DNA of 6,694 nucleotides from JBFLVQ01 sp040758525. Lineage in GTDB: Bacteria > Acidobacteriota > Blastocatellia > Chloracidobacteriales > JADJPF01. The notes beneath the pieces are model-generated. The model was given only the letters and a program-made list of their open reading frames with translations. It made no database searches and was not told the origin of the DNA. The DNA lies in assembly GCA_040758525.1 (NCBI GenBank), contig JBFLVQ010000531.1:1-6694 (forward strand), given 5' to 3'. Both the position numbers and the translations under genes were made by a program. This document shows positions 1 through 6,060 of this stretch, one piece after another. Positions within the stretch are counted from its first letter, which is position 1, and each line of letters begins with the position of its first letter.

Positions 1-155
1 CTTTTGGGAAAAACTCACAGGACACTTCCTAAGGCCACTCGACAACGCCATTATTTGGCTATCTGTGTACCTTCGCCTGTAATTCGCTTGAGTATATATT
101 TGGTCTTTATGGAACACAATGAAAAAACCCGGCTAAAGCCGAAGAATAAACCCGC
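1..155. other. Non-coding left flank
   Basis: This stretch lies downstream of the NHL-repeat gene. Apart from the terminator hairpin at 122-141, I see no gene, repeat or RNA in it. A plus-strand frame is open from the left edge, but it runs on into the antisense of the NHL gene and shows no recognisable protein signature. Confidence 0.5.
122..141 (-). terminator. Probable rho-independent terminator of the NHL-repeat gene
   Basis: Read on the minus strand, 14 bases after the TAG stop of the NHL-repeat gene, there is a short GC-rich hairpin. Its arms are CGGCT/AGCCG, at 137-141 and 130-134 on the plus strand. Two G's and then a run of six T's (127-122) follow. The order stop codon, GC stem, U-tract is what an intrinsic terminator requires. 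The stem is only 4-5 bp with a very small loop, so strength is uncertain. Confidence 0.55.
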
Positions 156-2633
156 CTATCTGCACGCCATAAAGGGACGGCAGCTTGCGGCGGGTTGCTT
201 TTCTGTCATGCCAATGCCTTTGACAACCCGTATTGCATTATTGAAATTGTCGGCAATATAGAGATTCCCTGCCTTATCCAAGACAATTGCCTGTGAAGAA
301 TCAATACTAGCACTAATAGCTGCACTTCCATCGCCGCGGTAGCCTGCTATTCCATTACCTACTACTGTAGTGATTATACCTGTACTGCTATCGACACGAC
401 GTACACGACGATTGTCAGCATCAAGGATAAAAAGATTGCCGGCTGCATCTACAGCAATACTTGCTGGCCGTAGACCAGCATTAACCGCCAATCCACCATC
501 ACCACTGAAATTAGCATTACCATTACCAGCAATAGTAGTAATAATGCCAGTAAGAGCATCTACTCGGCGTATTCGAGCATTAAAAAAATCTGCGATATAG
601 AGATTGCCCTGGCGGTCCAAGGCTATATTTACCGGTGAATCAAGACTGGCTTGGATAGCAAGTTGACCATCGCCATCAAATCCTCTCTTATCACGACCTG
701 CTACCGTAGCAACAATTCCTGTATTGATATCTACACGCCGTATACGGTTATTATTGCTATCAGCAATAAACAGGTTACCTTCCTGATCTAGTGCAACCCC
801 AGCAGGAAAAAAGAATTTAGCGTTAACCGCAGGGCCACCATCACCAGCAAATTCTTGCCCGCTCGTGCTGCCTGCATAGGTAGTGATGGTACTAGAACTT
901 GCTTCCCGACGGCGTACCCGATTATTGAAAATATCAGCAATAAATAGGTTGCCATCTCTATCTACAGCAATATCAGCGGCTAAATTGAAACTGGCTTCAT
1001 TAGCCGGCCTTTGATCTCCACGAAAGCCCGCTACGCCATCACCAGCCACGGTTGTGATCACACCAGTACTAGCATCAATACGGCGAATACGGTTATTAAA
1101 AGTGTCAGCAATAAAAATATTGTTGATACTATCCAGCGCAATACCTTCTGGATCGACCAGACGGGCTTGCCTGGCTTGGCCACCATCACCACTCAATGCT
1201 GCAGTGCCATCACCAGCTATCGTATTAATAATCCCTGTGGCAGCATCTATACGACGTATACGGTTATTATCGTTATCGGCAATAAAGAGATTACCGACAC
1301 TGTCAATAGCAATACTGCCAGGAGAGAGACCAGCATCTATTGCCAACCCGCCATCACCACTAAAAGCCGCTCTACCATTGCCAGCCACGGTTGTGATAAT
1401 ACCTGTGCGAGCATCGACACGTCTTACACGGTTACTACTAGAGTCAACACAGAACAGGTTGCCACCACTATCCAGCGCAACCAGAAAGGGCTGATTTAAA
1501 CTGGCATTGATCGCAGCACCACCATCACCACCAGAACCTGTCTCTCCATTACCTACTACGGTTGTGATAATACCTGTATGAGCATCCACACGTCTTATGC
1601 GATTGTTAACAAAATCAGCAATAAATAGGTTACCATTGGGGTCTAATACTATACCGGCAGGGTCTATGCCTGCACTAGTAGCAGGACCACCATCGCCACT
1701 AAAGGCGCTACGGCCATTACCTACCACCGTATCGATTATTCCTGTCTTAACATCTATTCGACGTATTCTGCTATTAAAAATATCGGCAATAAATATATTG
1801 CCGGTCTGCTTGTCCACTGCCAACTCACTAGGAAAAATTAGGTTGGCATTAACAGCCGGTCCCCCATCGCCACTAAAACCTCTTATTCCATTACCTGCTA
1901 CAGTTGTAACAATACCTGTATTAGCATCGACACGACGTATACGATGGTTACCAGTATCGGCAATAATCAGATTTCCTGCCGAATCGGTTGCCACACCACT
2001 AGGAAAGGTAAAGCTGGCGCTAATTGCCAGCGCATTATCTCCAGCAAATCCTCTTGCCCCATTACCAGCAATGGTATTGATAATCCCGGAAGCTAGATTG
2101 ATACGTCGAACCCGATAATTAAAAAGATCTCCAATAATAAGGTTACCAGTTTGATCTATGGCAATACTTACAAAGATAGCGCCAAAAGACATGCCAAAGC
2201 TCGCTTGAGTAGCTAAACCACCATCTCCAACAAAAGGCACTCCTCCTGCTATTGTGGTAATCTCGCCATTGGCTAGCTCTGTCAGTGCCTTGGCATTGAT
2301 AGCAAAAGCACGCTGTGCAATCCCTTTGCTGGTCTGTACAGTAAGCGTACGGTTGCCAGGAAGTTGCTGGGGTGGCACACGAAAACGTATTCTGGTTGCG
2401 CTTTCGACTTTAACACGTTCAACAACACGGTCGCCTAATATCACTAGCGTCTTTCGCTTAAAATTCTTCCCTCTAATAACTATCTGTGCGCCACCTTCTA
2501 GACGATCATGATCACGGCTAAGACTGGTAACGATCGGCGCACCGCCTGATGTTTGCTGGGCGAAGATAGTCTCTGCGCTCAACAAAAAGATGCTGCACAC
2601 TATTAGATAGCGATATAAAAATTTTATTGACAT
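156..2633 (-). CDS. Exported IPT/TIG-domain protein with 12 NHL repeats
   Basis: An 825-residue secreted or periplasmic beta-propeller protein. Residues 1-25 form a signal peptide: basic/aromatic start, hydrophobic core LIVCSIFLL, and probable signal peptidase I cleavage after Ala25 (IFA|QQ). There is no lipobox. Residues about 31-115 resemble an IPT/TIG immunoglobulin-like domain (PIVTSLS, GGAQIVIRGKNF, then VQTSKGIA). Residues 125-806 are 12 tandem repeats of 53-60 residues. Each follows the pattern ITTVAGNG-x-GFSGDGG-A-x-A, then a hydrophobic stretch with D-x-x-GNLFIAD-x-x-NNRIRRVD-TGI, which is the NHL signature. NHL domains usually form six-bladed propellers, so 12 repeats suggest two; that is inference. 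The 19-residue tail does not follow the repeat. NHL propellers generally mediate binding, and the ligand here cannot be told. The start is fixed by an in-frame TAA three codons upstream. Its Shine-Dalgarno is weak (GGTAAG). Confidence 0.92.
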   Translation of the reverse strand: MSIKFLYRYLIVCSIFLLSAETIFAQQTSGGAPIVTSLSRDHDRLEGGAQIVIRGKNFKRKTLVILGDRVVERVKVESATRIRFRVPPQQLPGNRTLTVQTSKGIAQRAFAINAKALTELANGEITTIAGGVPFVGDGGLATQASFGMSFGAIFVSIAIDQTGNLIIGDLFNYRVRRINLASGIINTIAGNGARGFAGDNALAISASFTFPSGVATDSAGNLIIADTGNHRIRRVDANTGIVTTVAGNGIRGFSGDGGPAVNANLIFPSELAVDKQTGNIFIADIFNSRIRRIDVKTGIIDTVVGNGRSAFSGDGGPATSAGIDPAGIVLDPNGNLFIADFVNNRIRRVDAHTGIITTVVGNGETGSGGDGGAAINASLNQPFLVALDSGGNLFCVDSSSNRVRRVDARTGIITTVAGNGRAAFSGDGGLAIDAGLSPGSIAIDSVGNLFIADNDNNRIRRIDAATGIINTIAGDGTAALSGDGGQARQARLVDPEGIALDSINNIFIADTFNNRIRRIDASTGVITTVAGDGVAGFRGDQRPANEASFNLAADIAVDRDGNLFIADIFNNRVRRREASSSTITTYAGSTSGQEFAGDGGPAVNAKFFFPAGVALDQEGNLFIADSNNNRIRRVDINTGIVATVAGRDKRGFDGDGQLAIQASLDSPVNIALDRQGNLYIADFFNARIRRVDALTGIITTIAGNGNANFSGDGGLAVNAGLRPASIAVDAAGNLFILDADNRRVRRVDSSTGIITTVVGNGIAGYRGDGSAAISASIDSSQAIVLDKAGNLYIADNFNNAIRVVKGIGMTEKQPAASCRPFMACR
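216..2261 (-). repeat. Twelve tandem NHL-coding repeats (~168-180 bp units)
   Basis: The coding sequence for residues 125-806 of the NHL gene is a diverged tandem array. Units 1-12 begin at residues 125, 185, 242, 300, 356, 413, 469, 526, 583, 641, 698 and 754. Units 4, 6 and 11 are 56 residues, most others are 57-58, and unit 1 is 60 because of an insertion in its loop. Unit 8 is the most diverged (it has GDQRP for GDGGP, and REASSST where the others have VD-x-x-TGI). Unit 12 lacks the final strand motif. Units 6 and 11 match at 39 of 56 positions by my hand alignment. The periodicity also keeps several antisense frames open, which gives spurious plus-strand frames. Confidence 0.9.
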
Positions 2634-2719
2634 ATCAACTTACCATAGCGGGTAGAGTGATCTCAGAGATATTGATCCCTTGTGTTCTGTGTGGCGAAAA
2701 ATTTGAGTTATTTTAAACT
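2634..2719. other. Short intergenic spacer upstream of the NHL gene
   Basis: An 86-bp gap between two minus-strand genes. It contains a small palindrome, ATCTC-A-GAGAT (2660-2670), placed 27-37 bases before the NHL start, and GATC at 2659 and 2674. I could not find a convincing -35/-10 pair or a terminator, so I cannot say whether the NHL gene is co-transcribed with the gene upstream. Confidence 0.35.
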
Positions 2720-3355
2720 TTAGGTTGCCAATTTGCCAATTGCGGTATTAATTTTTCTGAGCACTTCTATAAAAGTTCGTCCTGTCTCTTCTAGTCTAAT
2801 AAGTTCTAACCAAGCCTTGGTTTCCGGAACACCAAGGGGCGTCTGAATAACCTCCGTCTGCCACTTACTATCACCATCTTCTACTTGATAGTGCTGATAT
2901 ATTGTTTGAAAAGTATAGACATCGCGATCCCACAAGAGTGGTTTATCGGTCAATTTTGCTTTTTCCAATATATATTCAGGTACTTTTACCTTTCTAACCC
3001 CACTAGCGGTACACTTAATCTCTCGTCCGCTACGAAAACAGCGTAGCCGATTACCTACCATAACCCATAGATCCAGCAGACTAGTTGGCTTACGTGCTTC
3101 GGCAAGATCGGCAAAGTTTATATTATTGGCTTTGCTATTGGGATCTATATCTCCTGCCAAAAAATCTTCATTAGCATCTGCTAATGCCAGCTCAATACTA
3201 GCCCGTTCACTATAGCTCAGCAATTCACTTGTATCAGCCTTCTCTATACGTACTATGCGCAGCCCCATACTGGATGGCAAACATTTAACCACGCACCACT
3301 GTTTTAATGCCAGTTCAATACCTCGGAAATTTGGCTGCTTACTGCCGCTTACCAA
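2720..3355 (-). CDS. Hypothetical protein, 211 residues, TTG start
   Basis: I do not recognise this family. It is a probably soluble protein with no signal peptide and no membrane segment. The N-terminal part has a helix-like stretch GIELALKQW followed by CVVKC (Cys21, Cys25), and the acidic region 40-72 is likely helical. A central segment LLDLWVMVGNRLRCF is followed by REIKC, giving two more Cys (106 and 115). The C-terminal half is rich in charged and aromatic residues (LLWDRDVYTFQTIYQHYQ). The start is TTG at 3355. It is preferred because GAGG at 3367-3364 lies 8 nt upstream and an in-frame TAA lies only seven codons before it; the first ATG is not until residue 30. It lies 112 bp after the methyltransferase and 86 bp before the NHL gene on the same strand, so co-expression is possible but unproven. 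The coding call rests on length, the ribosome binding site and a fit between neighbours. Confidence 0.78.
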   Translation of the reverse strand: MVSGSKQPNFRGIELALKQWCVVKCLPSSMGLRIVRIEKADTSELLSYSERASIELALADANEDFLAGDIDPNSKANNINFADLAEARKPTSLLDLWVMVGNRLRCFRSGREIKCTASGVRKVKVPEYILEKAKLTDKPLLWDRDVYTFQTIYQHYQVEDGDSKWQTEVIQTPLGVPETKAWLELIRLEETGRTFIEVLRKINTAIGKLAT

Positions 3356-3363
3356 TAATAGAC

Positions 3364-3370
3364 CCTCTTT
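3364..3370 (-). promoter_or_regulatory. Shine-Dalgarno deciding the TTG start at 3355
   Basis: Minus-strand AAAGAGG with an 8-nt spacer to TTG at 3355-3353. It is the only good ribosome binding site in this part of the frame, and an in-frame stop at 3376-3374 leaves no room for an earlier start. Confidence 0.6.
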
Positions 3371-3396
3371 ATATTACACCCACCGCGCATCGTCCT

Positions 3397-3427
3397 ATTT
3401 AATCTTTAAGTAATATAGCATTGACAA
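3397..3427 (-). promoter_or_regulatory. Weak candidate promoter for the 211-residue gene
   Basis: On the minus strand a -35-like TTGTCA (3427-3422, 5 of 6 matches to TTGACA) is followed after 19 nt by TTAAAT (3402-3397, 4 of 6 matches to TATAAT). A better -10-like box, TATATT (3417-3412), lies too close to that -35 but could pair with a poor upstream element. It sits 42-72 nt before the TTG start, in AT-rich spacer. The match is only suggestive. Confidence 0.25.
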
Positions 3428-3467
3428 GAAGTTTGGAGAATTATTTTCCTTATGCTGGCCAAATCAA

Positions 3468-4199
3468 TTATGGTTTTCGCGCTAAAAAGCCACTATGCGC
3501 ACCAGTGAAACGAAAATCTCCATAGCCGCGCAAAACCCGTACACGAAAACCAGCCTGTCGTAACTGTCTGGCAATTTCAGAACTTGGGTATAGTCGTAAA
3601 TAGTGTGACTCTACAGATCGTCTATAAAGATTGCCTGTCTTACGAAATGTGACTATTTCACGTACCAACTCCCTTTTTTTCGTATTCTCGCTAACTTGCA
3701 CAAGAATTGCCCAATCCTGCCCCTCCCAAAAACCTCTTCTAGGGTTTGCGCCTCGCTCATGACCTGGTCCAATCATATCGAAGATAAATAAGCCACCCGG
3801 GCGTAGAGCTTCAAATACACGCCGAAATAGTTCGCTTAATCTTTTCTTACCATTACTCTGATCAAACAGATAGTTAAAACATTCACCTAAAGAAGTAACC
3901 ACATCGCATTCCGGCAACTGCGCAGTTAAAAATGAGCCGGTCTGGAATCTTGCCTTTGGCTCTCTCTTACGTGCCAACTTGATCATTGCAGGAGAGAAGT
4001 CTATTCCTAAGACATCATAGCCTGCCCCTACCAGTTGCTGTGCCCAGATACCACTACCACAACCTAGATCTACTACTAACCCTTTCTTTACCCTATATTG
4101 ATGCAATATTCGTAGTAAGTTTGGCGCCGCTTTAGTAGCAAAGAAACCAAAACCAACATCATGAATAAAGGCGAGGTCTTTTTGATAACCTGCTGACAT
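3468..4199 (-). CDS. Class I SAM-dependent methyltransferase
   Basis: A 243-residue cytoplasmic methyltransferase that should transfer a methyl group from S-adenosylmethionine. The substrate is unknown. The Rossmann-like core is clear: motif I VVDLGCGSG at residues 42-50, the acidic residue after strand 2 in GIDFSPAMIKLAR (Asp67), CDVVTSLGE at 98-106 for the motif II region, and LRPGGLFIFD at 132-141. The C-terminal part (YRRSVESHYLRLYPSSEIA, then AGFRV and GYGDFRF) is the usual substrate-side cap of generic family members. The frame stays open 38 codons further upstream, but the start at 4199 is chosen for two reasons. GGAGG (4211-4207) lies 7 nt before its ATG, and the extra N-terminus would overlap the divergent neighbour and resemble no methyltransferase. 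It is transcribed away from the cyclodeaminase-family gene. Confidence 0.9.
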   Translation of the reverse strand: MSAGYQKDLAFIHDVGFGFFATKAAPNLLRILHQYRVKKGLVVDLGCGSGIWAQQLVGAGYDVLGIDFSPAMIKLARKREPKARFQTGSFLTAQLPECDVVTSLGECFNYLFDQSNGKKRLSELFRRVFEALRPGGLFIFDMIGPGHERGANPRRGFWEGQDWAILVQVSENTKKRELVREIVTFRKTGNLYRRSVESHYLRLYPSSEIARQLRQAGFRVRVLRGYGDFRFTGAHSGFLARKP

Positions 4200-4203
4200 A
4201 TTG

Positions 4204-4211
4204 CTCCCTCC
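4204..4211 (-). promoter_or_regulatory. Strong Shine-Dalgarno deciding the methyltransferase start
   Basis: Minus-strand GGAGGGAG, with 7 nt between GGAGG and the ATG at 4199. This is the best ribosome binding site in the window and argues for the 243-residue form over the 281-residue open frame starting at 4313. Confidence 0.75.
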
Positions 4212-4280
4212 AAGTAGACTAATCAAACACAATATGATACTAAAGCTAAGTTTAGTGAGAAAAGATTCCCCTTCACGCAA

Positions 4281-4285
4281 TGGAG
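4281..4285 (+). promoter_or_regulatory. Shine-Dalgarno deciding the cyclodeaminase-family start
   Basis: TGGAG with an 8-nt spacer to ATG at 4294. It supports the 338-residue protein over the longer open frame that begins at 4201, whose first 31 codons overlap the methyltransferase's ribosome binding site region and resemble no family sequence. Confidence 0.65.
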
Positions 4286-4293
4286 AAAATCTT

Positions 4294-5310
4294 ATGAAAG
4301 TGCTTATCATCAATCAATCAGAGGTCCACCAACTATTGCCTATGGATGCATGTATAGATCTGATGTCCAATACGCTTAAGACACTTGCAAGCGGCGATGC
4401 TATTAATCCGTTGCGCCGTGGAATGTTGCTACCTGAGCAAGCTGGTCTGCTCGCAATGATGCCTGGTTATATGGGAAATATCCATGCGATGGGTTTGAAA
4501 GCAATCAGTATTGTACCTAGCAATCAGGGTAGTCAGTATGATTCGCATATGGGCGCAGTATTACTGTTTGAGACAAAGCATGGAAGCATACAAGCAATTA
4601 TTGATGCTAGTTCTATTACTGCTATTCGTACTGCCGCTGTTAGTGGTGTCGCGACCAGATTGCTGGCTCATGAAGATGCCAGCGATCTTACCATAATGGG
4701 TTCAGCCGTGCAGGCGCATACACATCTACAGGCAATGTTACTGGTACGAAAGATCAAAAGAGTAAGGGTATGGAGCCGTACATATGAAAATGCGCGTACT
4801 TTTGCGGAACGTGAATCTAAGAGACATGGCATAACTGTAGAAGCGGTACAGGACGCACAGCAAGCTGTTAAAGCTGCTGATATTATCTGTACTACTACAG
4901 CAGCAGAGGAACCGATTCTATATGGCAAATGGATTGCTGCAGGCGCCCATATCAATGCAGTAGGCTCAAGCATACCATTTGCACGGGAATTGGATACAGC
5001 AGCAGTAGTCAACGCTAAGCTCTTTGTTGATCGGTGCGAATCTGCGCTTAATGAGGCTGGCGACTTCCTTATACCGAAAAAAGAAGGGGTAATTAATGAT
5101 GATCATATAAAAGGCGAGATTGGAGAGATTCTCCTTGGTCAAGTCACTGGAAGAACATCGCCCAATGAGATCACGCTATTTAAATCATTGGGATTGGCAG
5201 TTGAAGATATTGCTTCTGCCCATCATATTTATAATAAGGCTTTAGAATTGGGTGTAGGTAGTTGGGTCGAATTTGGTGGTAGCCATTACACACTGCTCGA
5301 CACTAATTAA
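4294..5310 (+). CDS. Ornithine cyclodeaminase / mu-crystallin family NAD(P)-dependent enzyme
   Basis: A 338-residue soluble enzyme, the usual length for this family. The family includes ornithine cyclodeaminase, alanine dehydrogenase, 1-pyrroline-2-carboxylate reductase and ketimine reductase (mu-crystallin). The substrate-domain residues are present: Arg41/Arg42 in NPLRRGML, Lys69 in GLKAISIVPSN, and Arg112 in SSITAIRTAAVSG. The nucleotide-binding fold at 131-260 starts IMGSAVQAHTHL, where the usual G-x-G-x-Q-A has Ala138 for the second Gly. Strand 2 ends VRVWSR with no acidic residue, which hints at NADP(H). The motif NAVGSSIPFARELD (221-234) has Ser226 where, from what I know of the Pseudomonas enzyme, cyclodeaminases carry the catalytic Asp. 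The C-terminal LFKSLGLAVEDIASAHHIY closely follows mu-crystallin. An imine reductase or amino-acid dehydrogenase role is therefore more likely than cyclodeamination. The exact substrate is unknown. Confidence 0.88.
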   Translation: MKVLIINQSEVHQLLPMDACIDLMSNTLKTLASGDAINPLRRGMLLPEQAGLLAMMPGYMGNIHAMGLKAISIVPSNQGSQYDSHMGAVLLFETKHGSIQAIIDASSITAIRTAAVSGVATRLLAHEDASDLTIMGSAVQAHTHLQAMLLVRKIKRVRVWSRTYENARTFAERESKRHGITVEAVQDAQQAVKAADIICTTTAAEEPILYGKWIAAGAHINAVGSSIPFARELDTAAVVNAKLFVDRCESALNEAGDFLIPKKEGVINDDHIKGEIGEILLGQVTGRTSPNEITLFKSLGLAVEDIASAHHIYNKALELGVGSWVEFGGSHYTLLDTN

Positions 5311-5324
5311 GGCACTTAATTAGT
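5302..5324. terminator. Shared hairpin over two convergent stop codons
   Basis: A perfect 9-bp inverted repeat, ACTAATTAA (5302-5310), loop GGCAC, TTAATTAGT (5316-5324). Each arm is the last three codons (Thr, Asn, TAA) of one of the two convergent genes. On the plus strand TTTTAGTTTT overlaps and follows the right arm, so it may end transcription of the cyclodeaminase-family gene. On the minus strand no T-run follows. The stem is mostly A/T, so termination strength is doubtful. Confidence 0.45.
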
Positions 5325-6047
5325 TTTAGTTTTGATCTTGGGTTTATCACCGAGTTGAATAACTCCTCCATTGATCATATAAGCCTCTTTCGAAGCTAGA
5401 TAAGCAATGAAATTGCCTACCTCGTCGGCAGTCACCCATTCTTGTCTGGCATAGGCGGCTCTCTCTCGTGTATTGATAAATCCAAACATTACTTGATTGA
5501 TCCTTACTCCACTCTCTTTCATCTCTTCGATAAGGATTTTTGCCATCATCAACTGTCCCGCTGAATTTACTGCTACTGGACTATAGTAAGGAATTGCTAA
5601 AACTGCAGAAAGACCTCCTAAGAGGGTATAACTGCTGCCTGGATTATTTGCCAGCACAGGGAGAAAAACTTTTGCTGCAACAAAATGTGCGGTTAGGTTA
5701 TTCTCCCAATACTCGCGCCAGGTATCGATAGGAACTTTAGTGATAGGTAGACCTTTCTCCCAGCTTCCCCCTAGAGAAGCGACCATAGCATCTATCTTCC
5801 CATAACGATTCAATATCTCTTCAAGGATCTTCTCAGCTCCTGCAGGCTCACCGATATTTCCTATCAGTGTGATCAGGTTATCTGTGTTGACCTCACTAAG
5901 ATAGTTACATAATGCTACGATCTTCTCTGATGATCGTGAAGGAACAATGACAGTCGCTCCTTCACGTAGAAAAGCACGTACTATTCCTTCACCAACCGTT
6001 CCTGTACCACCGGCGATTACTGCTATCGATCCATCCAGTTTTCCCAT
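5316..6047 (-). CDS. SDR-fold protein with degenerate catalytic residues
   Basis: A 243-residue soluble protein with the length and fold pattern of short-chain dehydrogenases/reductases. The N-terminal nucleotide motif is AGGTGTVGEG (Gly13, Gly16, Gly19). VPSRSS after strand 2 (Arg38) suggests NADP(H). SLGGSW (91-96) stands in for the NNAG region, and Asn117 in NNLTAHF is kept. Aligning by the following helix (SAGQLMMAKILIEEM against the family's KAA...ALE), the catalytic Tyr and Lys fall on Val158 and Ser162, and the Ser falls on Gly145. Tyr154 and Tyr155 are near but lack a Lys four residues on. RINQVMFGFINTR matches the usual RVN-x-V-x-PG-x-x-x-T segment, with Phe for Pro. It may be a non-standard reductase, a binding protein or an inactive paralogue. 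It follows the right-edge gene by 11 nt, with AGAAGG overlapping that gene's stop codon, so the pair is probably translationally coupled. Confidence 0.85.
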   Translation of the reverse strand: MGKLDGSIAVIAGGTGTVGEGIVRAFLREGATVIVPSRSSEKIVALCNYLSEVNTDNLITLIGNIGEPAGAEKILEEILNRYGKIDAMVASLGGSWEKGLPITKVPIDTWREYWENNLTAHFVAAKVFLPVLANNPGSSYTLLGGLSAVLAIPYYSPVAVNSAGQLMMAKILIEEMKESGVRINQVMFGFINTRERAAYARQEWVTADEVGNFIAYLASKEAYMINGGVIQLGDKPKIKTKTN

Positions 6048-6051
6048 ATAA

Positions 6052-6060
6052 CCACCTTCT
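6052..6060 (-). promoter_or_regulatory. Shine-Dalgarno of the SDR gene overlapping the upstream stop
   Basis: Minus-strand AGAAGGTGG begins inside the TAG stop (6061-6059) of the upstream gene and lies 7 nt (measured from AAGG) before the ATG at 6047. This layout favours coupled translation of the two genes. Confidence 0.6.

Larger units (their letters stand above)
4200..4293. promoter_or_regulatory. Divergent promoter region with inverted repeat
   Basis: These 94 bp separate two divergent start codons and should carry promoters for both. On the plus strand TATGAT (4233-4238) is a good -10 match, but I see no convincing -35 at 16-18 nt before it. On the minus strand no clear pair stands out. 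A 6-bp inverted repeat, ACTAAA-GCTAAG-TTTAGT (4239-4256), sits almost exactly midway between the two starts and just after the -10-like box, where a shared operator could lie. A repeat of this size can arise by chance in AT-rich DNA, so the operator idea is inference. Confidence 0.35.

Noticed and set aside
4..261. Plus-strand open frame of 85 codons at the left edge
   Set aside because: It overlaps the 3' end of the NHL gene in antisense, starts at a TTG without a ribosome binding site, crosses the terminator hairpin and shows no family features.
216..2261. Possible CRISPR or other non-coding repeat array
   Set aside because: The units are about 170 bp, diverged, and in frame throughout; they encode NHL repeats rather than short identical repeats with spacers.
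370..2511. Several plus-strand open frames of 76-173 codons (370-600, 1011-1499, 1054-1494, 1597-2118, 2254-2511)
   Set aside because: All are antisense to the NHL repeats. Their products are low-complexity, periodic Ser/Ile/Pro/Arg or Thr/Ile/Ser-rich strings, as expected from the complement of a repeated coding unit.
2660..2670. ATCTCAGAGAT palindrome upstream of the NHL gene as an operator
   Set aside because: Two 5-bp arms are too short to claim a binding site, and no promoter could be placed beside it.
3421..3450. Perfect TTGACA on the plus strand at 3421-3426
   Set aside because: It points into the antisense of the methyltransferase, has no good -10 at proper spacing and no plus-strand gene downstream.
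4511..5012. Open frames at 4511-4696 (plus) and 4668-5012 (minus) inside the cyclodeaminase-family gene
   Set aside because: They are alternative-frame shadows of a well-supported gene, with no ribosome binding site or family signature.
3468..5310. Methyltransferase plus cyclodeaminase-family gene as a biosynthetic cluster for an unusual amino acid
   Set aside because: The two genes are divergent, both belong to broad families, and no carrier, ligase, synthase or transporter gene is present in the window to support it.
5540..5731. Plus-strand open frame of 63 codons
   Set aside because: Antisense to the SDR gene and without coding signs.
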